A stretch of DNA of 20,780 nt from Chara braunii (taxonomy: Eukaryota > Streptophyta > Charophyceae > Charales > Characeae): positions 285,003 to 305,782 of the forward strand of contig BFEA01000368.1 in NCBI GenBank assembly GCA_003427395.1, written 5' to 3'. The translations under genes were made by a program, and so were the position numbers. Positions within the stretch are counted from its first letter, which is position 1; each line of letters opens with the position of its first letter. The notes under the pieces were generated by a model. The model saw nothing but the letters and a program-made list of their open reading frames with translations. It was not told the origin of the DNA and made no database searches. Of the stretch, positions 9,341-17,568 are shown piece by piece.

Positions 9341-9376
9341 CCTCGTTGTGACGCATGTGCGGAGGGCACGTGCGGA

Positions 9377-9382
<6 letters not shown>

Positions 9383-9434
<52 letters not shown>
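9383..9434. repeat. (GA)n microsatellite
   Basis: About 25 GA units lie just upstream of LINE copy C. It yields artificial Ser-Leu or Arg-Glu frames. Confidence 0.95.
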
Positions 9435-9437
<3 letters not shown>

Positions 9438-9469
9438 TGGACACACACAGGCAGCAGCAGCTGAGTGAA

Positions 9470-10640
9470 GGAGGTCCAGTCCGGTGCTGGAGCTTTGGCT
9501 CTGTGACCCAGGGGGAGCTTGAGGCTCATGGAGTTATGCCGAGGGTGGAAGGCATAACCAGATCGTCCAACGTAGTCGGTGCTGGGGCTTGGACCCTGTA
9601 ACCTGTTTTGGGGGGTTTGTCGATTAAGGAATTGTCGAGGGAGGAAGGCACTTCCTATCCGTCAGAACTAGGATGGTCGGTACTGGGGAGGGTTGTGGTG
9701 CCCTGTTACCCTAGCAGAGGGGGGTATGAGATCATGTGTGTTCTGGTACGAGGACTGAAAACCGAGACTGTCGGTCCTTTGGTTGAAGGGGGGGTTTGAG
9801 GATGGCTGGCATTTTAGTTTAGTTTCGAACCTCTTCCTGAATTTAATCCTGGTTTAAGAGGGGAATTTTGAAAGTTTATGGCTGTCGGGGGGGGACCTAT
9901 GAATGTTTACGATTCCAAGATTTCTATCAATGCTTCCTAGGTTCTTTGGGTGTTGTCATATTCAGTGAGCCGCGGTTGTTCGGTGCTAGAACGACGCTGG
10001 CCGGTGCTGGGGCGTTGCCCTGTGACCTGTTGATGCAGAAGCTTGAGGCCTGGTGGAGTGTCTGGGGATGCTTTGGGGTGGGCATCTTACGGGACAACCA
10101 AGGTTTGCTGCTGGGACGACGCTGGCCGGAGCTGGGGCGAGTTGTGTCGCCCTGTAACCTAGCAGGAACTGGGGCGTGAGGCCTGGAAGTGCTTGGCAGA
10201 GAGTGAGATAATCTCGAAGAACTTTGGAAGGGTTGTTTAGGGAGCTTGAGGTTGTGAAGCATCTGTTAGGCCTTCGGCGGTTGACCTCCGTGCTTCATTC
10301 CAAGTACGTCATACAAAGTTTTTTGGTTCTGGATCTTAGGTAATCCTTAGTTTTTACTTATATCCGGGGTATAGGAGTTCAGAGAGGGATACACTCGGAT
10401 CGACATCCGCAGAGTTGTTCTGTTCTGTGCCCCTGTTTTGCCGATGCCAGAGGGGCATTGCCCTGTAACCTGCAATTTTCAGGAGTATGAGAACTTGTAG
10501 AGAGATCTGGGTTTTGCCGAGGGAGGAAGGCAATTCAGTGGTGAACTGGGGGGGGCTACTTAGTGGCGAGAAGAGATCAGCTATGGGTGACAATTGGTCT
10601 GGTTGGTACTGTTCTTGAGTAAGTATATCCCGGTGCAAGG
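9470..10640. repeat. Decayed tandem repeat, roughly 95-125 bp period
   Basis: A core like CCGGTGCTGGGGC followed by CCCTGTAACCTG recurs at 9481, 9576, 9677, 10001, 10125 and (degraded) 10434. A second core, GCCGAGGGAGGAAGGCA, recurs near 9538, 9634 and 10515. The pair 9980/10108 also shares ACGACGCTGGCCGG. Units are heavily diverged and some are missing. I see no gene in the stretch. Confidence 0.55.
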
Positions 10641-10754
10641 ATGGCTAGTAGGAGTTATCTTAGGTTCCGGAGTTTAGAACAGCTGAAATAACATAGTCTT
10701 TATAAATTCATAATCATTACCAGTAGTATCATGATCATTTTCATCAACACATGA

Positions 10755-10875
10755 GGGACGCTGAGCCCGGTTCTCAGCAACTTTCGGTTTCAGCTACTCC
10801 GGGTAGACTGTGAGGACCCCGGCCTCAAAACATTCTTTGTTGATAATATCAGCCTTGGGCACTGGGCCCTTTCGG

Positions 10876-10907
<32 letters not shown>

Positions 10908-10911
10908 AAAA
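10755..10911 (+). mobile_element. LINE 3' tail fragment G with long poly-A
   Basis: It starts GGGACGCTGAGCCCGGTTCT, a close match to the shared LINE tail motif, and ends in 30 uninterrupted A (10876-10905) plus GAAAAA. The AT-rich DNA just upstream (10640-10755) may be part of the same 3'UTR. The long unbroken A run suggests a fairly recent insertion. Confidence 0.65.
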
Positions 10912-10997
10912 GGATGCTGGCCCAGTTCCCGCCACCCACTGCTCCCCAGGAATAGATTGGAGCACCTTTTCTTTGAAAAAATAATAAAATAAATTGG
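10912..10997 (+). mobile_element. LINE 3' tail fragment F
   Basis: GGATGCTGGCCCAGTTCC, then CTGCTCCCCAGGAATAGATTGGAGC, align by eye with the 13018 copy (GGACGCTGGACCC, CTGCTCCCCACTAGTAGATGGAGC). It ends A-rich (AAAAAATAATAAAATAAAT). It lies immediately downstream of fragment G in the same orientation. Confidence 0.6.
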
Positions 10998-11209
10998 GCC
11001 CATCTTTCCGTGACCGTCACTACTGGAGGATTTGAAATGTGCAACTGTTACAGTGTATAGCCAGTACCAATAGTATACTCAGAGAGCCACGGCCCTGGGT
11101 TCGGCCATCTCCACGCCGGAGAGTCCAGACTCCACTTCGAGTTGTCTTACTGGAGTGCCATCTGCCCACAAATGCATGTCCAACACCCATCATCGCTGGA
11201 CCTCTCTTT

Positions 11210-11377
11210 GCGTCTCGCCGCACGGCACACGAAACGAAGAAGAAACGAGTGCATCTGCCCACGAAAGGTGGCAAAATACACCCGTTTCTATCTATAGCAA
11301 ACCGATGAACCTGGCCATTTTCTACAGGAAGATGCACTCGTTTCGTTTTTCGTTTCGTGTCCCGTGCGGCGACGCCC
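11210..11377. mobile_element. 168-bp MITE, TSD TTT
   Basis: Long inverted arms contain CGCCGCACGGCACACGAAAC on the left and, reversed, CGCCGCACGGGACACGAAAC on the right. Both reach inward to AAACGAGTGCATC. The element is flanked by TTT at 11207-11209 and 11378-11380. The arms are about 45 bp with few mismatches. The terminus and 3-bp duplication fit the Tourist/PIF-Harbinger type. It is too small to encode protein. Confidence 0.8.
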
Positions 11378-11439
11378 TTTGACCACCGCAGAGCGCTAAG
11401 TGGTTTCTCTGTCCTGACCTTGCTGTTCCACCAGAATTA

Positions 11440-11612
11440 GGGCCTCACCACACCTTTGTCAAAACCAGAAAAAAAAGAGTGCATCTTCCCCCGTAGAGAT
11501 GCACTCATTACTACTATGGATAGTGACGGATGCATCTTACCACTTTCTGGGGAAGATGCATTCATTCTTTTTACATTTCTACAGTCACTGTGGCGTAGCG
11601 AGGCCACAAATG
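11440..11612. repeat. 173-bp inner foldback of the 794-bp element
   Basis: The left arm GGGCCTCACCACACC and GAGTGCATCTTCCCC pairs with the right arm GGGGAAGATGCATTCATTC and GGCGTAGCGAGGCC. The size and the GAGTGCATC core resemble the 168-bp element at 11210-11377, so it may be an older member of that family sharing the left terminus. Confidence 0.5.
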
Positions 11613-11889
11613 TCAAAAGCGGGAAATTTTCGACAACTGTCAGACCGCGAAATTTTCGACATTCAATTTCAAATTGGCGGTTTTCAGAAAAATGCCGCCT
11701 TTGTCACACAGCTAATGTCAAAGACATCTGATTTCGAGGCCGCCCAGCGGTTGGCCGTGGTTCCACAGTTCTGTATCTTGCCACTCTGCAGCGGAAAATT
11801 CGTTGGGCCTCGCCACACAAATGTTGTTGAATCAGTGACAGTGCCGCGAGCCTGACATATGTCGAGAAGGCTGCAACTTTCGCTACCTT

Positions 11890-12016
11890 GGGCCTCGCTG
11901 CACTACTCTCGACATTCACAAAAGACAAAAATCATGGCTATATATCTTTCCATATTCTAGCGGAAGATTCACTCTCGTTTTGCACATTTCGAGAGTAGTG
12001 CAGCGAGGCGAGGCCC
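11890..12016. mobile_element. 127-bp MITE, TSD CTT
   Basis: The left end GGGCCTCGCTGCACTACTCT and the right end reversed GGGCCTCGCCTCGCTGCACT pair for over 20 bp. The right arm has an extra CTCGC. The flanks are CTT at 11887-11889 and 12017-12019. A diverged relative lies at 17569. Confidence 0.8.
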
Positions 12017-12243
12017 CTTGGAAACGAGGTGTGGAGTTTTGGGCTGCTCCAGGCGGGCGGTTTCTCTCACCAATCAAAATGTAGAAACCTTTTTTCTGAC
12101 AGTGGTCGAACTGGTTTCTACTTTTTTTTTTTTTTTTTTTTTTTGGGAGTTTCTACAATTATCATTCAACAATCTGTGTGGCTAACAATAAATATTCAAA
12201 AACTTGTGTTTCAAAATTGGTGTGGTGAGGCCCTTAGTGCTGA

Positions 12244-12455
12244 GGGCACACTCACACTGCGGTACAAATCCACATAATCCCCAAAATCCCCCAAATCCCC
12301 AAAAAATAGTGTCCAGGGGACCAGGGGCAGTCACACGCAGTTCGCATTTTCACAGACTGCTTATTCTTGAACCCTTCTGTCAGCGGCCTCCCGTGGGGGT
12401 TGGGAATTTGCGTTAACCTCAGGAGTTTACCACAAATTCCATTTTTTTTTTTAAT
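12244..12455. mobile_element. Half of a GGGCAC-family MITE
   Basis: It begins GGGCACACTCACACTGCGGT and follows the left half of the element at 18315-18903. Shared stretches are CAGTCACAC, TGTCAGCGGCCT and TTTGCGGTGACCTC-like sequence (here TTTGCGTTAACCTC). No right terminus was found up to 12700. It starts 10 bp after the previous MITE ends. Confidence 0.65.
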
Positions 12456-12549
12456 ACTTTTAAAAAATGATAGAAGGTTCATAGGGGGAGGGGACCGGAG
12501 GGGAGGCACAGTGACTGGCCCATCGAAGAAGCTCGGTCCTGATGCTATC

Positions 12550-12815
12550 GGCTGAACCCTGCCCGGTATCGCCCACCTGCTGTAGCAGGTATCGCACCTG
12601 CTGGTGGGTGCAGCTCCCGCATGTTCCCTCGTTGGAGGCTTGAGCACCGATGTGGCTGCTAGGGGGGGTTCCCCGTAATACTATAATGACAATAAAAAAG
12701 GCCTGAAAGGCCGTCCTGTCCAGATTTGACAGGTAATTGAATTGGTTGGGCTTAAAGAATTAGCCTTTAAAATAAATAAAAAATAAAAAATAAAAAAAGG
12801 AAGATATTGGTGCAA
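12550..12815 (+). other. Possible older LINE tail and A-rich repeat
   Basis: GAACCCTGCCCGGTATCG, then GGTGGGTGCAGCTCCCGC, vaguely follow the shared LINE tail order. The stretch passes into A-rich DNA with AAATAAAAAATAAAAAAT-like units (12768-12798). This is weak evidence. I see no gene here. Confidence 0.3.
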
Positions 12816-12826
12816 TAGCAATTGGG

Positions 12827-13203
12827 GAAAAGAAAGTAAAAAAGCAAAAATACAGAAGATTGGGTCAGGGAAAAAGGGTGGGCCCCGTGTGAGTGGCTAC
12901 CTCTGAAGCTCCACACGGGGGACAATGGGGAAAAGAAGAGAAAAAAAACAAAAATACAGAAAATCGGTTGAGGGAAAAAGGGTGTGCGGGGTGTGAGCAG
13001 CTATAAAATGTAAGAAGGGACGCTGGACCCGCTTTCCAGCAGGTGCTGCTCCCCACTAGTAGATGGAGCCACCCAAAGCTGGGTCTGCTAATGGGGGATG
13101 CTCCTATCACCTCCATTAGCATGATCCACAACAGAGGGATGTTAAAAAAAAAAAAAAAAAAAAAGGGAAAGCTACCTCTGAGGCTCCACACGGGGGGCCA
13201 TGT
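12827..13203. repeat. About 100-bp tandem repeat, second unit split by an insertion
   Basis: Unit 1 (about 12827-12929) and unit 2 (from about 12930) share GAAAAGAA, AAAAATACAGAA, GGGAAAAAGGGTG and GTGTGAG. Unit 1 continues GGCTACCTCTGAAGCTCCAC. The matching part of unit 2 (GCTACCTCTGAGGCTCCACA) appears only at 13171, after the inserted DNA at 13004-13169. Confidence 0.7.
13004..13169 (+). mobile_element. 166-bp LINE-tail/SINE-like insertion D
   Basis: It contains GGGACGCTGGACCCGCTTTC (13018 onward), CTGCTCCCCACTAGTAGATG, GGGGGATGCTCC and a run of about 20 A (13144-13164). AGCTA stands at both borders (12999-13003 and 13170-13174). The tandem repeat it interrupts shows the empty-site structure, so both borders can be read directly. 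Confidence 0.75.
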
Positions 13204-13261
13204 CCCACTTGCACCGTAGAGGTAGCTCTACGTAAGAGTTTCAGCAGCTACGTGCGACTTA

Positions 13262-13737
13262 GGGCCTCGGCACACAGGCTGTCGAAATGTGCAAAACGAG
13301 AATGAACTTGCCGTTGTCGTTTTCACGTTTCGAAAGCCTGTGTGGCCTGGCCGCACCACAGTAGAAAGGCACAAAAAAATTCGACTGCTGTCAGAAAAAA
13401 AAATTGACAGCCTCCATTCGACAGTTTGCCCCCCCTTCGCCACACAGCACTGTAGAGTGCACGCACTTGTGAATGCAAGATGGAAAAAGACGAACGCGCC
13501 AGAGGGTACGACAAGCATTAGTCCATCCCGACCTTACCCCCCCTCACCGAATTTCGAAGAGAAGTCGACGGCGCAGCCGAGGAGTGTCGAAAGCATGGGA
13601 GTAGCAGGCTGGGTGTGGATTCAACAACTTTCTACAGCCTGTGTGGCGAATTTTTTTCCGGTCTCCGACTTCGACAGCCTGTGTGGCGAAGAGAAACTGT
13701 CGAAAAGTGCATTTTTGACAGTGGTGCGGCGAGGCCC
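13262..13737. mobile_element. 476-bp MITE, TSD TTA
   Basis: The left terminus GGGCCTCGGCACACAGGCTG and the right terminus reversed GGGCCTCGCCGCACCACTGT are followed by AAATGTGCA/AAATGCAC sub-terminal matches. The flanks are TTA at 13259-13261 and 13738-13740. The first 97 bp (13262-13358) form their own hairpin: CACACAGGCTGTCGAAATGT with ACGTTTCGAAAGCCTGTGTG. Internal CGCCACACAG blocks near 13440 and 13680 are also inverted. Confidence 0.8.
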
Positions 13738-13908
13738 TTAGTCTGACCGCTGAGATTCATTCAAGTCCTTCACATCCGTTGGTGCATTTGGTGGGGATAT
13801 TTGTTTTCTATTTTGTTTTGCAATATCGCTTGGGAAATAGGACATAAAATCGCTATTGTTCAAATACAACGCCCCCCTGCCTTCCCCTTTTCGGCCAAAG
13901 TGGGGCAG

Positions 13909-13999
13909 CTACCTTCTTTCATTATAGCTGTATTTGAAGCACCTTTCAGTCTAGATCCAGCTATAATGACTGTACGTTGTGTTCGGGGGAAGAAGGTAG
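13909..13999. mobile_element. 91-bp foldback MITE, CTACCTTCTT family
   Basis: The termini are CTACCTTCTT and AAGAAGGTAG. Internal TCATTATAGCT pairs with AGCTATAATGA. Core words (CTTTCAG/CTGAAAG, ATTCGGG/GTTCGGG) match the 117-bp element at 8823-8939, so the two are one family. Confidence 0.7.
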
Positions 14000-14040
14000 T
14001 TCTATGGAGGTTGAGCCATCATCACCTCCTCCTGGGAGCA

Positions 14041-14107
14041 CACTCTGACAGACATGGGAGGGCACTCTGACAGAAGTGGGAGGAGACTCTGGCGGACGTG
14101 GGAGGAC
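14041..14107. repeat. 22-bp tandem repeat, 3 copies
   Basis: CACTCTGACAGACATGGGAG recurs with small changes at 14041, 14063 and 14086. Confidence 0.8.
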
Positions 14108-14189
14108 ACTGGTTTCCTTCATTTGGGCAGTGAATGCACAGAGCCTGGAATTCATTTCACTCTACCTCATACAATACATGTAAGGAGAG

Positions 14190-14252
14190 TTTTTTTTTTG
14201 TTTTTTTTTTTAAGGAAACAACCTTCATTAAACAACCCGGGCCAGGTGTCCC
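14190..14252 (-). mobile_element. LINE 3' tail fragment H
   Basis: Read on -, GGGACACCTGGCCCGGGTTG is followed by GGTTGTTTCC and an A-rich tail (T-rich 14190-14211 on +). It is a variant of the shared LINE tail. How far the insertion extends above 14252 is unclear. The stretch to 14458 shows no gene. Confidence 0.5.
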
Positions 14253-14458
14253 TTGACAACTGTTACCGCGTCCTCATCGCTTACTGCATCCCCCTAGCGA
14301 GGAGGGCATCACTGGCCCACCTTGGAAGGGAAAACACAGCAGTCACCACAGTAATCCCCCACTGATACGGGCTTGAAGTACAGAACTTGAAGGGCCAAGA
14401 AGGGCTGAGATGCAACCAACAAAAAGAGCAATGCAAGGAGAGTTTCACTCCAGGGCGA

Positions 14459-15058
14459 GGTCCCATTAGCAGTCGGATGGGAGTGTGGCCGATCCAGTGT
14501 GACACCGAGTGGCAGCGGCCTGACAGGTTCATTAGGAATTTCTGGGCTGAAAAAACAGGAGAAAGGCAAAAAAAAAAAAAAGAAACAGAGACCTGCCACC
14601 CAAAATCGCGGCAGGGTGCTTCCCAGCCATCAGATCACAGATGATCTGATGGTGGTGGTTGCAACAACAGTGAACAAAGTAACTGCCACATTTTCTGGAA
14701 TAAACTCTACTTCTGTCAGCAGTGATCCTGACACCCTCCATATATTCCGTGATTGAAGGAGGGCTCCACCCAATGAGATAATCGCACAACAGCAAGTAAA
14801 ATACTGAAAATCTTCTATCCAGTGGGCCTATGGCCGAGCCCACGCTCTTTTGGGGTTGGCCACACCCCCAACCGATTGAAAAGATTCTGGCGGGAAGCTT
14901 TCTTTGCACGGGCAAGGAGGGGAACAAAGATCTCCTTACTTTTTTGGGTAATACAAGTAAAACACTGACCGTGGGATCACGAGTACTGCACGACAGGATT
15001 TGGGTCACTCAACTGCCCCACAAACTCGTTTCTATCCTATCCGGTTGCTAGTGGGACC
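14459..15058. mobile_element. 600-bp TIR element, GGTCCCAYTAGC family
   Basis: The left end GGTCCCATTAGCAGTCGGAT and the right end reversed GGTCCCACTAGCAACCGGAT form 20-bp inverted repeats with three mismatches. No target duplication was recognised. The same terminal word opens the hairpins at 16081 and 17285. The inside has no recognisable coding sequence. Confidence 0.6.
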
Positions 15059-15063
15059 ATGCT

Positions 15064-15380
15064 CCTGGTTGCACTACTCGCGGTACGCCAAGTTTGGCGA
15101 GTATGCACCTGGTTGCTCTTACTCGCCAAACTTGGCGAATGAAAAATGTGTCAGACGGCTTGTCACACCGTCTACACAAGTTGTGGCGTGTTTTTGGTTT
15201 CCCCGGCTGTGCACGGCGGTTTGTGGAGGGTGGTCCTTCGCTGTGCACAGCGGTTTGTGGAGGGTGGTCCTTCGGACCTCTCCACAAACCTACTTTTTGG
15301 CGAGTGCACGCCTTCACAAGTGGAGATCAGTCAGACCATTTCTTCAAACATTTCTGTAGCTGAGAGTAAGTGCAACCAGG
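15064..15380. mobile_element. 317-bp inverted-repeat element with internal repeats
   Basis: The ends CCTGGTTGCACTACTC and GAGTAAGTGCAACCAGG are inverted. Inside, CGCCAAGTTTGGCGAGTA (15086-15103) is answered by TACTCGCCAAACTTGGCG (15120-15137), each arm itself nearly palindromic. A 34-bp direct repeat (15207-15240, 15241-15274; one mismatch) follows. GGTTTGTGGA pairs with TCCACAAACC around GGTCCTTCGGACC. There is no clear target duplication. Confidence 0.55.
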
Positions 15381-15434
15381 CCTCCAGTTCTACGTGATTC
15401 TCAATTTATTTTTAAGTGGTATCCGCGACTCTAA

Positions 15435-15903
15435 GGGTCTGATCCCACCACTACACTACAGCCCAGTTACAGTGTAGTTTTCAGATTCCACCAGTTTTCG
15501 ACGTCATCGCGGCCGCAGAAATATCTTGCCTTACTTTCGTTTGGGTGTGTCGTGGCAGCACGTCCGCGAAGGGCGCAAGCGTAGTTACTACAATTTTTCT
15601 GTAGACCCTGAGGGCTTCTCTGCAGCGAAAAAGAGGGAGCAATTTTTTTTTTTTTATTTTGTTCTCGTTCGTCCGTTTGCAGCATCAGGAATGTCCGTGG
15701 ACCACACTGTTGTGTGGCATTTCGGTTGGCGAAAACGTCCGCCCTCTGCAACAGCCAAAAATAACCGCCACGGGTCCAGGACAACCACGGAAGAAGTCGC
15801 CCTCGTGGGATCCAGTTTCTCTTTTTTGTCCCGCCACGGCCTCTGACATCTTTGTAGTGCTTTTTCGCGACTACAGTCGTAGTGTAGTGGTGGGATCAGA
15901 CTC
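15435..15903. mobile_element. 469-bp MITE, TSD TAA
   Basis: The terminal repeats are 25 bp with one mismatch. The left is GGGTCTGATCCCACCACTAC and continues ACTAC. The right, reversed, is GAGTCTGATCCCACCACTAC and continues ACTAC. The flanks are TAA at 15432-15434 and 15904-15906. It is non-coding. The type is Tourist-like, inferred from the 3-bp target and the termini. Confidence 0.85.
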
Positions 15904-15909
15904 TAAGTT

Positions 15910-15926
15910 CACAACAACAACAACAA

Positions 15927-15965
<39 letters not shown>
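15910..15965 (+). repeat. (ACA)n followed by long poly-A
   Basis: ACAACAACAACAACA runs into about 36 A. It could be the tail of a retroposed sequence whose body was replaced by, or lies upstream of, the MITE ending at 15903, or simple sequence. Confidence 0.85.
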
Positions 15966-15966
<1 letters not shown>

Positions 15967-16074
15967 GAGTTGTGGAGCATGGCTAGTGGTGCAACTAAGC
16001 CCTGAAGAGCAGTCCACCAACTCTACGAAATTTTGTATAGCCGACAGTTACTGTAGTGGAGGGAGGCCCCTACC

Positions 16075-16173
16075 GGGGCAAGGTCCCACTTGCACGGATT
16101 AAGAGATTCTCGCCGTTGATCTTTGCTATCTACGGTGAATATCGCTTAATTCGTGTAAGTGGGACCTAGCCCC
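16075..16173. repeat. 99-bp hairpin, GGTCCCACT termini
   Basis: The left arm GGGGCAAGGTCCCACTTGCA and right arm reversed GGGGCTAGGTCCCACTTACA are followed by CGGATTAAG/CGAATTAAG. Pairing continues inward (TCGCCGT with ACGGTGAATA). Almost the whole sequence folds on itself. It is likely a miniature foldback element and could give a small-RNA precursor if transcribed. Confidence 0.75.
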
Positions 16174-16479
16174 CAGCAGTCATGCAGTTTTTGTGGAACC
16201 CATTTCTGGAAATTGCTTTCTCAGAACTCGTTTTTCGAGTCTGCAGTGCCCCCAAGGGTCTGCGCGAGCAGAGCTCCAACATTTTTCCTGCTTTAGGACC
16301 ACATGTTTTGTGTTCTCTACGCAGTAGCACTCTTGCGCACAGCTCCGCTGGTCCACATATGACACGTATCTGACCGTCAGCACTGACCAGATAAATTCGA
16401 CCCGCTCAACGTTCTGAATGTTTGGGGACAGCTGCCAGCTCCAGCAGACCCATTGCAAATTTGTGAACGTCTGACAACA
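16174..16479. other. No feature recognised
   Basis: This is mixed-composition DNA between two mobile elements. No repeats, genes or RNA were recognised. Confidence 0.4.
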
Positions 16480-17135
16480 GGCCCTTCCACACGGCACATG
16501 AAACGAGAACTTCAATGAGTGCATTGGCCTGCAGGAGCTAGCAAGGTACATCCCTTAGGCTCGGACCCCACCAGCTGGAAAAGTTTTGGCATGGAAGGGC
16601 GTTTTCAGACCCCACCCGGCCGCCAGGAAGTTTTCCAGAGGTCTGGCGACGTCTATTTCAGACCCCACCGCCAGCCGTGTTTCTACATGGCTGGCAGTTG
16701 GAAAAGTCTCCCCCCGCGGCCGGCGCTCTTTTCCAAAACGCCCTCCAACAGGGTAGGGAGGGCAAAGCGCCAGCCGTTGGCATGGGGGACCTGCAAGGTT
16801 TCTGTTCCCACCGGAGGCAGCAGCCAATAGCGATGAAGAGTGCCACAAGAAAACAATAAAACAAAACGGAGAAAAGATCAAAACGAAGGCCATTGGCGGA
16901 ACTGATTTGCAAACGGTTTTCCAAGAGCAATTGGTCGTCGCCCGTGGGGTCCCGGAAAAAGTGCTTTCCAACTTTCCCAAATGACTTGCCCGCTTTTCGT
17001 GGCCACACGTCTTTTCCAGCCACCGGCCGGTGGGGTCCGAGCCTTAGTATTCATCATAATAGTCGAATGACTCTTTACAGGTTCTGTGTAAAGATGCGTT
17101 CGTTTCGTTTCCCGTTTGGCTTGCCGTGCGGGGCC
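16480..17135. mobile_element. Outer MITE split by a younger MITE
   Basis: The left part (GGCCCTTCCACACGGCACAT, GAAACGAGAAC, GAGTGCATT) and the right part (GATGCGTTCGTTTCGTTTCC, TTGCCGTGCGGGGCC) are inverted copies. They resemble the 168-bp element at 11210. Between them sits the complete element 16558-17043. Removing that insert and one TTA leaves about 167 bp, close to the size of the other family member. Confidence 0.65.
16558..17043. mobile_element. 486-bp MITE, TSD TTA, nested
   Basis: The perfect 15-bp terminal repeat GGCTCGGACCCCACC is present at both ends, flanked by TTA at 16555-16557 and 17044-17046. Sub-terminal GCTGGAAAAG is inverted (CTTTTCCAGC) near the right end. AGACCCCACC recurs internally. 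It is non-coding. Confidence 0.85.
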
Positions 17136-17200
17136 GCAAACCTTTATAGTAGACGCGGGGTTACCAGAAATCTTCGGCAAGCGCGTAAACTACCCAACTC

Positions 17201-17291
17201 TTTTTTTTTTTTTTTTTTCCCATATCAATGATCAACCCTTTTTTCGTATAGAAAAACAAAATGGGAGAAAACACTACCCGGGGCAGGTCCC
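17201..17291 (-). mobile_element. LINE 3' tail fragment I
   Basis: Read on -, GGGACCTGCCCCGGGTAGTG is followed by TTTTCTCCC and a run of 18 A (T run 17201-17218 on +). It is a short tail variant that abuts and overlaps by 8 bp the palindrome at 17284. Confidence 0.45.
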
Positions 17292-17439
17292 ACTAGCGGC
17301 GTTGAGTTTCCTCAACGTCTGAATCTGGACGCGTTCGTGGAGATGTGCGGTTGAGAAAACTCAACGCGATTTCTGCACACATCCAGAGACACGTCCCGAT
17401 TCAGGCGTTGAGGAATCTCAACGCTGCTAATGGGACCTG
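17284..17439. repeat. 156-bp palindrome (foldback element)
   Basis: The left half CAGGTCCCACTAGCGGCGTT pairs with the right half reversed CAGGTCCCATTAGCAGCGTT. Pairing continues through GAGTTTCCTCAACGTCTGAA and GAGATTCCTCAACGCCTGAA to the centre at GTTGAGAAAACTCAAC. Smaller GTTGAG...CTCAAC hairpins occur three times. The family-like terminus GGTCCCAYTAGC is shared with 14459-15058. Confidence 0.8.
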
Positions 17440-17568
17440 GCTCCCGTCCCTTCTGTCTTTTTTCTTTTTGTTTTTTTCTTACCCTTCTGTCTTTTCCGGC
17501 GGGGCCCAGTGTGATTCTCAAATTTTTCCAAAGAAGCAGCGCAGTGGGTCCTCCCCCTCTTCGGTATC

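Larger units (their letters stand above)
7621..9345 (-). mobile_element. 5'-truncated LINE copy C
   Basis: This is a LINE in minus orientation. Its 3' end is an A-rich tail (T-rich 7620-7646 on +), preceded by the conserved GGGACGCTGGACCCGG motif (near 7779). The coding remnant follows at 7978-9340. The 5' end is lost, including endonuclease and reverse transcriptase. It is interrupted by a 117-bp foldback element at 8823-8939. Its downstream partner is the better preserved copy at 17951-20780. Confidence 0.8.
11440..12233. mobile_element. 794-bp MITE, TSD TTA, with nested elements
   Basis: The terminal inverted repeat GGGCCTCACCACACC is perfect over 15 bp at both ends. It is flanked by TTA at 11437-11439 and 12234-12236. 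The inside contains an earlier foldback (11440-11612) sharing GAGTGCATCTTCCCC arms and a complete smaller MITE (11890-12016). A T run at 12121-12144 also lies inside. No coding capacity was recognised. Confidence 0.75.

Noticed and set aside
9212-9601. Ser-Leu or Arg-Glu repeat proteins
   Set aside because: These are frames across the (GA)n microsatellite.
14532-15008. 158-codon frame on - as a gene
   Set aside because: It lies inside the TIR element 14459-15058, ends in a poly-A-derived phenylalanine run, and has no family motif.
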